In this document: positions 1 to 5,140 of the stretch, in pieces
How positions within the stretch are numbered: position 1 is the first letter of the stretch
How the letters are laid out: the number at the start of each line of letters is the position of its first letter
NCBI GenBank assembly: GCA_019751575.1
Contig: JAIENF010000101.1
Span: forward strand, 1-7,219
Origin: Burkholderiales bacterium
GTDB taxonomy: Bacteria > Pseudomonadota > Gammaproteobacteria > Burkholderiales > CAIKXV01
Length of the DNA stretch: 7,219 bases
Reading direction: 5' to 3'
Position numbers and translations under genes: made by a program
Notes under the pieces: generated by a model
Told to the model about the DNA's origin: nothing
Seen by the model: the letters and a program-made list of their open reading frames with translations, nothing else
The model's database searches: none

Positions 1-176
1 TCCATCTGGCACACGCCGACGCATGGCGATGGGATGTCCTGCGTGACATCCACCCCCGGTGCAGCGGCAGTAGTCCCGGATGCCGGCACCGGAGGCCGCG
101 CGCCCGGGGCGGCCGCCTGGGCCGGCGCAACGACGACGATCACGAGCGACAGCAGGGCAGGCAGGAACGCATTCAT
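1..176 (-). CDS. Exported small protein with DUF1289-like Cys motif, 3' part cut by window edge
   Basis: Function unknown. The first 58 codons are visible. They begin with a convincing Sec signal peptide: MNAFLPALL, a hydrophobic core LSLVIVVV, and a likely AXA cleavage site (APAQA) near residue 21. A Pro/Ala/Gly-rich linker follows, then IPSPCVGVCQM at about residues 48-58, where the window ends. The C-x-G-V-C pattern after S-P resembles the opening of DUF1289 proteins (typically PCxGVCxxD), but the second Cys cluster expected in that family would lie outside the window. The ATG at 174-176 is chosen because a GGAG (183-186) sits six bases upstream; an in-frame ATG at 180-182 abuts that GGAG and is less likely. 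A GTG at 51-53 would give a cytoplasmic DUF1289-like protein without the signal peptide. The gene lies 59 bases after the prepilin-like gene and is probably cotranscribed with it. Confidence 0.6.
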   Translation of the reverse strand, partial: MNAFLPALLSLVIVVVAPAQAAAPGARPPVPASGTTAAAPGVDVTQDIPSPCVGVCQM

Positions 177-182
177 CGGCAT

Positions 183-186
183 CTCC
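183..186 (-). promoter_or_regulatory. Shine-Dalgarno GGAG that fixes the start of the exported protein
   Basis: On the minus strand GGAG is followed by ATGCCG and then ATG. The six-base spacing favours the ATG at 174-176 over the ATG at 180-182, which directly touches the GGAG. Confidence 0.5.
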
Positions 187-216
187 GGAAGGGGCAGGAA
201 AGGGCAATGGGGCAGT

Positions 217-240
217 GGGTCACAGGGTCAAGGGGTCACA
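217..240. repeat. Three tandem 8-bp units (gggtcaca-like) at the stop codon of the prepilin-like gene
   Basis: Plus-strand units are gggtcaca (217-224), gggtcaag (225-232) and gggtcaca (233-240). The core gggtca recurs with exact 8-base periodicity. The TGA stop of the upstream prepilin-like gene (236-238) lies inside the third unit; the other two fall in the short spacer. Eight is not a multiple of three, so the repeat is not a protein repeat. It may be slippage-generated, or a protein- or RNA-binding element; no function can be read from it. Confidence 0.7.
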
Positions 241-1234
241 AGGCACCCACGGCATTCACCCGCAGCACGTTGCCGCCGGGTAGCGTGGTGACGATCGACG
301 CGGTGTACGGCGGCACCTGCCGGGCGACATCGGTGTTCTGCGGGTTGCGTACGTCGTTGCTGCAGTTGTCGTACTGCATCACCTGCCCGTAGAGGTCGGT
401 CACGTCGACATTGGACAGGCCCAGTATCGCCGCCGGGCCGGGGCCGGCCTGAACCAGCAGGGGCGACGGTGCACCGCAGGCGGACAGCGGCATCGGGCCG
501 CCGGCATCCCATCGTTCGGCAGGCGATCCGCCGCTCGCGAAGTAGTTGATGGAGGCATCCCGGCTCGGATCGGCCAGCGCGCGGGACTGGAAGTAGGACT
601 GGTATGCAGCCGCCACCAGCTGCATCCGGGCCAGCGTCTGGCGCAGCAGGTCGGCGGCGATGTTGAAGCCGTCGACCAGCACGCCTTCGTCGTCGCCGCA
701 CAGGGTGAGTTCGCCCACGGGAGACAGGCCGGTCGTGCAGTTGGCGACGGTGTCAAGCCGTCCGTTCGGTCCCGGGGCGACGATCGCGATCACCCGGTAG
801 AAGGCATCGACGCCGGCGATGCTGCGCGCCAGCCGGCCGGTCATCAGCAGGCACATCGGTGCGGCGAAGCCGTCTCGGAACGCTCTCGATGCAGACTGCG
901 GCAGATAGCGCGCCAGCGGTGCAAGCGTCGTCGGTCCGCTGCCGCAGCGGCCGCTGACCGGGTCGGGCACCACTGCTTCGATCACGCCGCCCGGGATGAC
1001 GAACCGTGCGCCGGCCTCGCCGTCCACGGTGACCGGGTTGTCGCGGTAGGCGGCCAGGAACGCCTGCCGGACCTCCGCGAGCTGGCGCCGGTTGTCCAGC
1101 CCTCCCTGGAAGGCGAGCATGGGGCCGAGTACGTCCAGCACGAACAGCACCAGCGGCACCATCACGGCGAGCACGATGGCGAGTTCGGTCAGCGTGAACC
1201 CGCGCGCACAGCGGGGCCAGTGTCGGCGCTTCAC
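236..1234 (-). CDS. Large prepilin-like protein (minor pilin / PilV-like), paralogue of the 2390-3190 product
   Basis: 332 residues with a class III prepilin signal: a 12-residue basic leader MKRRHWPRCARG, cleavage before F13 (FTLTE, Glu at +5), and a hydrophobic stretch to about residue 36. The mature part, about 320 residues, is long for a major pilin and suits a minor or tip subunit. Visible elements are YRVI (146-149), GF (189-190), DPSRD (222-226), DLYGQVMQYDN (280-290) and a C-terminal block from Y310 to the end. The GF, DPSRD and C-terminal blocks align with the protein at 2390-3190. Seven Cys are present, six of them in the mature part, so disulfides are plausible. The GTG start overlaps the pilT stop (GTGA, four bases), implying translational coupling. 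The residue at position +5 and the basic leader suggest processing by a prepilin peptidase, which is not encoded here. Its exact role (tip adhesin, initiator or pseudopilin) is inference. Confidence 0.85.
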   Translation of the reverse strand: MKRRHWPRCARGFTLTELAIVLAVMVPLVLFVLDVLGPMLAFQGGLDNRRQLAEVRQAFLAAYRDNPVTVDGEAGARFVIPGGVIEAVVPDPVSGRCGSGPTTLAPLARYLPQSASRAFRDGFAAPMCLLMTGRLARSIAGVDAFYRVIAIVAPGPNGRLDTVANCTTGLSPVGELTLCGDDEGVLVDGFNIAADLLRQTLARMQLVAAAYQSYFQSRALADPSRDASINYFASGGSPAERWDAGGPMPLSACGAPSPLLVQAGPGPAAILGLSNVDVTDLYGQVMQYDNCSNDVRNPQNTDVARQVPPYTASIVTTLPGGNVLRVNAVGAL

Positions 1235-2376
1235 GGAGACCGCCCCGCGCCGGCGGACTGCATCAGCCAGGTGAACTCTTCGGCCGGGTGCGCGACGTAT
1301 CGTGCATCCTCCTCGGCGATCTCCCCGCGCCGTACACGGTCGGCGAGCTGCGCGGTCATCTGCTGATGACCGTCGCGGCGTCCCTGCGCCATGATGCCCC
1401 GCAGCTGGCCTGTCGTCCCCTGCAGGATCTGCTGCCGCACGGCCGGCGTGCTCACCATCAGTTCGCAGACGAGCGCCTGGCCCGGGTCCTCGCGCCGCCG
1501 AACCAGCGCCTGCGACAGCACCGCGACCAGTGCGTTAGCGAACACGCTGCGCGCCCAGGCCATCTCGTCGGGGGAAAAGAACGAAAGCACTCGCTCGACC
1601 GCCTCGGACGCGTTCGGGGTATGCAGCGTCGCCAGCACGAGGTGCCCGCTCTCGCCCGCAGCCAGCGCGGCATGCATCGTCGCCCGGTCGCGGATCTCGC
1701 CGATCACGATGACGTCCGGGTCCTGGCGCATCGCGGCCCGGACGGCGCCGGCGAAGTCGGGTGAATCGGTTCCGACCTCGCGGGCGCTCACCCGGCCGAG
1801 CAGCGCGCCACCGCCGGGACACGCTGCTCGGTCGATCCGGTACTCGATCGGATCCTCAACCGTCAGCACGTGCAGCGCCCTGCTGCACACGAGATGGTGC
1901 ACCAGCGCTGCCAATGTCGTGCTCTTGCCACTCCCGGTGGCACCGGTCACCAGCAGCAATCCGCGCGATCGATCGACCAGCCGACGAAGCAGCACCGGCA
2001 GCCCCAGCGCATCCAGGTCGGGTATGGCGTCCCGCAATCGCCGCAGCACGAGGCCGAGGGCTCCGCCCGCGCGCAGGTGCACGTTGCCGCGCAATCGATG
2101 GCCACCCAGCTCCGCGGAGAAATCGAGCGCTCCCCCGTCTCGCACATGCAGCCATCGGCGCAGTGCCTCGACCTGCGTGCCGGCCGACCCTTCAAGCGGC
2201 ACGAGGCACCGCAACAGGGCGAACAACGCCGGTTCGTCTACGAGCGCTGCGTCTTCGACCGACAGTCCACCGCAGCGCCGCCCCCGCACCGGTTCTCCCG
2301 TGGCGAGGTGCAGGTCGGTCAGGTCACAGTGCGCGGCGAGCAATCGGGCCACGACCTGCTCCAGTGAACCGTTCAT
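1231..2376 (-). CDS. pilT: PilT-type pilus retraction ATPase
   Basis: 381 residues, close to the usual PilT length of about 345-380. PilT is a cytoplasmic hexameric ATPase that powers pilus disassembly. The N-terminal PAS-like domain carries LTDLHLATGEP (19-29), matching the SDLHL motif of PilT. The RecA-like domain has Walker A GATGSGKS (145-152), an intact Asp box TVEDPIEY (172-179), Walker B DPDVIVIGEIRD (219-230, catalytic Glu227) and His box GHLVLATLHT (244-253). The retraction-specific AIRNLIRE motif is present in diverged form as AVRQQILQ (312-319), followed by QLRGIMAQG. There is no Cys4 zinc site, which separates it from the PilB-like ATPase at 5141-7156. The ATG at 2374-2376 is 13 bases after the previous stop, with GGAG seven bases upstream; longer readings in this frame run through the upstream gene. 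It is unusual in lying between two minor-pilin genes instead of beside pilU or alone. Confidence 0.93.
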   Translation of the reverse strand: MNGSLEQVVARLLAAHCDLTDLHLATGEPVRGRRCGGLSVEDAALVDEPALFALLRCLVPLEGSAGTQVEALRRWLHVRDGGALDFSAELGGHRLRGNVHLRAGGALGLVLRRLRDAIPDLDALGLPVLLRRLVDRSRGLLLVTGATGSGKSTTLAALVHHLVCSRALHVLTVEDPIEYRIDRAACPGGGALLGRVSAREVGTDSPDFAGAVRAAMRQDPDVIVIGEIRDRATMHAALAAGESGHLVLATLHTPNASEAVERVLSFFSPDEMAWARSVFANALVAVLSQALVRRREDPGQALVCELMVSTPAVRQQILQGTTGQLRGIMAQGRRDGHQQMTAQLADRVRRGEIAEEDARYVAHPAEEFTWLMQSAGAGRSP

Positions 2377-2389
2377 CGACGGGCTCCGT

Positions 2390-3190
2390 TCATGGCGCCG
2401 CGACCGCGAACACCGCCAGCGTGCCACCCCACGGCGTCGAGGTACGCAGCGCCATGGAGAAGGGGATCGCCTGCGAAGCATCGACCCCGTTGCTGGCCTC
2501 GATCGGCCCGCCCCAGGCGTTGGTCCCGAGCAGTGGATCGAGCCCGGCGGCCTGCCCCAGGCCGGATGCATCCACCGGCATGTAATCGTCGATGCATGGC
2601 AGCTCGCCCGCTGCCGGCGCTGCACAGCGCCGCGCGCGGAACCGGTTGACCGTCACGTCGCGCGAAGGATCGGACAGCAGCCGCGCCCGGTAGGCCGACT
2701 CGAGGTGCCGCGCGAGTCGATCGAGTCGCGCGCGCGTCTCGCTGACCGCGCCCGCCTGGAGATCGAAGCCGGAAACGCTGATCCAGCGCGGACCGCCCAC
2801 GGCCGTGAAACGCCCGGTCGATGGGTCGAGCGTCGACGCATCGGCTTCGCCCGGCAGCCAGGCAACGATCACCCGATACGAGATGCCATCACGCGCGAGG
2901 CGATCGCTCGCCGCGATCCGCAGGCCCCAACGCGCGGCGATGCCGGCCTCGCGCAACAGGCTGGCCGCATCGGGCGCCTCGGTCGTGCGGTCGATGCGCC
3001 CGATCTCCCGGGCATACCAGCCGAGCAGTGCGGCACGGACCTCTTCCAGGTAGGCCTGCTGCACCTGGGCGAGCGCATCGGACTGCACGCGCGTGGCGAG
3101 TGTCGCCCAGCCGGTGACGATCGCCCCCGAAAGGGTCACCACAACGGCGACCATCGCCAGCACCGCATGGCCGGACTCGGGCCGAGGCAT
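2390..3190 (-). CDS. Minor-pilin-like membrane protein with non-canonical leader
   Basis: 266 residues. A short leader MPRPESG precedes HAVLAMVAVVVTLSGAIV, one N-terminal transmembrane helix of the pilin kind. Cleavage after Gly7 is possible, but +1 would be His and +5 Ala, so the usual Phe and Glu are both missing. Lack of Glu+5 is known for the tip pseudopilin GspK, so a tip role is reasonable inference. A heptad-like helix (about 35-65) follows. YRVI (105-108), GF (141-142), DPSRD (174-178), WGGPI (226-230) and the C-terminal 23 residues correspond to blocks in the larger prepilin-like protein at 236-1234. Two Cys (189, 199) could pair. The ATG at 3188-3190 is 11 bases after the pilin stop, with GGGAG just upstream. 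It could instead be an uncleaved bitopic assembly protein. Confidence 0.8.
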   Translation of the reverse strand: MPRPESGHAVLAMVAVVVTLSGAIVTGWATLATRVQSDALAQVQQAYLEEVRAALLGWYAREIGRIDRTTEAPDAASLLREAGIAARWGLRIAASDRLARDGISYRVIVAWLPGEADASTLDPSTGRFTAVGGPRWISVSGFDLQAGAVSETRARLDRLARHLESAYRARLLSDPSRDVTVNRFRARRCAAPAAGELPCIDDYMPVDASGLGQAAGLDPLLGTNAWGGPIEASNGVDASQAIPFSMALRTSTPWGGTLAVFAVAAP

Positions 3191-3201
3191 CGGTCGCTCC
3201 C

Positions 3202-3789
3202 TCAACCCTGCGCGCTGTGGAACAGCATGTCGAAGGACCCCGTGGTGGCGGCACCGCCGCCGGGCGCGCCGCGGCAGCGGAAGCGGTCGAAGCCGACCGT
3301 GGTGTCGTTGCTGCCGTTGCACTCCTGCAGCATCTCGAGGATCTGTGCATTGGGCACCCCGGTCGAGCGCGTGAAGTACCGCTGCCCGATGCCGCCTGCT
3401 TCGCGCTGGATGGAGACCACGACACCTGACATGATGTTGTTGATCACTGCATCGCCGTTCGCGTTGAAGTCCGTCGGCTGCATGTATGGCTGCTTCCAGA
3501 TACCCACGGGCACGTCGATGCCGCAGTAGGTGTTTGCCGCCTGGTTTGCGACGTTGTCGAACAGGCCGCGTACCTGGCGGGGGATGCAGTTCGTGTTCGC
3601 GTTCATCCGCAGCGCGGCATCGCCGACCGTGCGCTGGAAGGCCAGCAGGGCGGCGTTCCGGCTCTGTCCACCGACGCCGAAGAAGTAGCCGACGCCGACC
3701 GCGAGCACCAGCAGCACCGCGACCACGACGCCGAGTTCGACCAGGGTGAAGCCTCCTTCGTGACGCTTGAACCGGGTATTTCTGCTCAC
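3202..3789 (-). CDS. Type IV prepilin, probable major pilin
   Basis: 195 residues from the GTG at 3787-3789. The leader MSRNTRFKRHEGG (13 residues, basic) is followed by FTLVELGVVVAVLLVLAVGV, a textbook class III prepilin N-terminus with Gly at -1, Phe at +1 and Glu at +5. The mature protein of about 182 residues has the pilin alpha-1 helix and a globular domain with four Cys (68, 89, 157, 172). The last two frame a C-terminal loop like the D-region of type IV pilins. Features include GIWKQPY (96-102) and a Gly/Ala-rich stretch RGAPGGGAATTG (173-184) near the end. Position right after the platform protein, small size and a structured leader region favour the major pilin. The GTG is preferred over an in-frame ATG at 3799-3801 because GGAGG (3795-3799) sits five bases before it. 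Processing would need a prepilin peptidase encoded elsewhere. Confidence 0.9.
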   Translation of the reverse strand: MSRNTRFKRHEGGFTLVELGVVVAVLLVLAVGVGYFFGVGGQSRNAALLAFQRTVGDAALRMNANTNCIPRQVRGLFDNVANQAANTYCGIDVPVGIWKQPYMQPTDFNANGDAVINNIMSGVVVSIQREAGGIGQRYFTRSTGVPNAQILEMLQECNGSNDTTVGFDRFRCRGAPGGGAATTGSFDMLFHSAQG

Positions 3790-3794
3790 GATGC

Positions 3795-3799
3795 CCTCC
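3795..3799 (-). promoter_or_regulatory. Shine-Dalgarno GGAGG that selects the GTG start of the pilin
   Basis: On the minus strand GGAGG is followed by GCATC and GTG, the same five-base spacing as the ATPase gene's GGAGG. The upstream in-frame ATG overlaps this GGAGG and has only weak purines before it. Confidence 0.65.
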
Positions 3800-3820
3800 A
3801 TTTCCGATTGCCTGAAAGGA

Positions 3821-3837
3821 CGCGGGTTTCGCCCGCG
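3821..3837 (-). other. GC stem-loop in the pilin leader region
   Basis: On the minus strand CGCGGG-CGAAA-CCCGCG forms a six-base-pair GC stem with a five-base loop. It is followed by TCCTTTCAGG, not a clean U-run, so it is a weak candidate for an intrinsic terminator. Between the platform gene and the pilin gene it may act as a partial terminator, or as an RNA-processing or stabilising element that raises pilin mRNA over upstream mRNA. Confidence 0.55.
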
Positions 3838-3842
3838 GGAAG

Positions 3843-3858
3843 GATCCGCATGCGGATC
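3843..3858. repeat. 16-bp perfect palindrome overlapping the platform gene stop
   Basis: GATCCGCATGCGGATC is perfectly self-complementary. The TGA stop of the platform protein (3857-3859) overlaps its end. Four bases separate it from the GC stem-loop at 3821-3837, so the 55-base platform-pilin spacer holds two adjacent symmetric elements. It could be an operator for a dimeric regulator, or form a loop-poor hairpin in RNA. Confidence 0.75.
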
Positions 3859-5041
3859 ACACGTTGCGCAGCCCGATCGCCATGATCGGACCGTACGAAA
3901 GGAAAAAAGCGACCACGATGCCGGCACCCAGGACCAGCATCGACGCGAAGAACAGGACATCGGCCAGCCTCGCCGAAAGCCCGACGACGTCTTCCTCGAA
4001 CTCGCGCACCATGCGCTCGAGTTCATCGGGCAACCGCCCGGACTCGTCTGCCGCGGCCACGTCGGCCGCGACCAGCGCCGGAAACCCGGCACGTGCCGCC
4101 GCCTCGCGCATGAACACGCCGGTCTCGAGCAGGTGTCCGAACCGGGTGAACCAGCCCCGGGTGTCGGTACGCCGCGCAGCGTCGCGGACGACCCCCGCGG
4201 CGGTCGCCGGGGGAATGCGGGCACGCAGCAGCTGCGCGAATCCGTTCCAAAGGCCTGCCAGTTCGGCCTTCACCGAAAGGTCACGCACCAGCGGGATCGA
4301 CTCGACCAACCGTCGGCAGGCGGCAGTGCGCATGAACATGACCAGCAGCACCGGCAGCGCGACGAACAGCAGCGTGGCAAACGTCGGGTTGGCGTTCACC
4401 AGCCGCGTGAACTCGAAATAGTTGACCGCGAACGGCGGCAGCGTCGCACCGGTCTTGGCGAAGAAATCGAGCGTCTTCGGCGCCGCGACCGTCACCACCA
4501 GGAACAGGAACACATACAGGAAGACGAGGGTCGCGACCGGCACTGCCAGAACCTTCGACAGCGAGGACTTCAGGGTGCGCTGTGAACGCACGTCGTCGGC
4601 CAGCCGCTTGAGCGTGTCGGGCGTGTTTCCGGACACCTCTGCAGCGCGCACCAGCATCGCGTCGCGCCTGGAAAAACCTGCGAAGGCCATCGCAGCGTGC
4701 AGCTCGGCACCGCCGAGGCATTGCTGCTGCATGGCCTGGGTCGCCTGCCGGAGCCGCGGGTCGCGCAGGATGCTTCGGCAGCTCTCGAGCGCCTTCGGCG
4801 CCGGCGTTCCATTGGCCAGCCGCTGCCCGAACGAGCGGTAGAAGCGCTCCAGGTCGCGCAGTTCGAAGCTGCTCGATATCCAGTTGCTAAAGGTAGCGGC
4901 AGGATCGATGCGCAGTCGTGTCGCGCGGATTCGATTGGTCTTCAGCCTAGAATAGGCAAAGTCGCGGTTCACCGCGTACACGACCCCGCGCACCGGCGCG
5001 TTGGCGGTGTCGTAACCACTGTATTGGAAGGCAAGGACCAT
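3857..5041 (-). CDS. GspF/PilC-type inner-membrane platform protein
   Basis: 394 residues, typical for the T2SSF family, which forms the membrane platform that couples the cytoplasmic ATPase to pilin extraction. The N-terminus (FQYSGYDTANAPVRGVVYA) matches the usual F-x-Y-x-G-x-D start of this family. Two T2SSF repeats are visible: one at about 55-185 with EVSGNTPDTLKRLADD (135-150), and one at about 255-385 with DESGRLPDELERMV (332-345). Predicted membrane segments lie at about 164-187, 221-237 and 360-389, and the C-terminus is the hydrophobic tail seen in GspF/PilC. The ATG at 5039-5041 is chosen because the family domain begins at its second residue. A GTG further upstream (5123-5125) would add 28 unconserved residues that run through the 13-bp tandem repeat. 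No strong ribosome binding site precedes the ATG. Whether it is closer to PilC, MshG or PilR cannot be decided by eye. Confidence 0.92.
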   Translation of the reverse strand: MVLAFQYSGYDTANAPVRGVVYAVNRDFAYSRLKTNRIRATRLRIDPAATFSNWISSSFELRDLERFYRSFGQRLANGTPAPKALESCRSILRDPRLRQATQAMQQQCLGGAELHAAMAFAGFSRRDAMLVRAAEVSGNTPDTLKRLADDVRSQRTLKSSLSKVLAVPVATLVFLYVFLFLVVTVAAPKTLDFFAKTGATLPPFAVNYFEFTRLVNANPTFATLLFVALPVLLVMFMRTAACRRLVESIPLVRDLSVKAELAGLWNGFAQLLRARIPPATAAGVVRDAARRTDTRGWFTRFGHLLETGVFMREAAARAGFPALVAADVAAADESGRLPDELERMVREFEEDVVGLSARLADVLFFASMLVLGAGIVVAFFLSYGPIMAIGLRNV

Positions 5042-5096
5042 GATCGGCGCAATGTTCAACGACGTTCGGTTCAGGGGCCCGCTTGAAACGAGCACG

Positions 5097-5122
5097 TTCG
5101 GACTCGAAATTCGGACTCGAAA
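5097..5122. repeat. Perfect 13-bp tandem duplication in the ATPase-platform spacer
   Basis: ttcggactcgaaa occurs twice without a gap (5097-5109 and 5110-5122). Each unit has inverted ends (TTCG and CGAA around a four-base centre), so each copy is itself near-symmetric. The spacer between the ATPase stop (5141) and the platform ATG (5041) is 99 bases, the longest in the window. The repeat could be a double operator, a pair of small RNA hairpins, or a recent slippage event. No convincing promoter was found around it. Thirteen is not a multiple of three, which argues against coding use. Confidence 0.8.
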
Positions 5123-5140
5123 CACGGAATCCGCCAGGCG

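Noticed and set aside
217..240. CRP site, because the minus strand holds TGTGA twice
   Set aside because: The two TGTGA copies are direct repeats, not the inverted TGTGA-N6-TCACA arrangement, and they lie at the end of a gene.
1391..3529. A 712-codon open frame on the plus strand, antisense to pilT and both neighbours
   Set aside because: It is rich in Arg, Ser, Pro and Ala with no recognisable domain, and mirrors genes on the other strand that have clear motifs, ribosome binding sites and tight spacing. Long antisense open frames are expected at this GC content.
3821..3837. Rho-independent terminator
   Set aside because: The stem is good but is followed by TCCTTTCAGG on the transcribed strand, not a U-run, and the pilin gene follows at once; kept only as a stem-loop.
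3790..4224. A long N-terminal extension of the pilin into the platform gene
   Set aside because: The extension overlaps the platform protein in another frame and would bury the prepilin leader. The GTG at 3787-3789 with GGAGG five bases upstream gives a standard 13-residue leader.
5042..5125. A GTG start adding 28 residues to the platform protein
   Set aside because: The extra residues are encoded by the 13-bp tandem repeat, do not resemble the family, and the T2SSF domain starts right after the ATG at 5041.
5042..5140. Sigma-54 promoter ahead of the platform gene
   Set aside because: A TGGCGG is present on the minus strand but no GC-type -12 element follows at the right distance.
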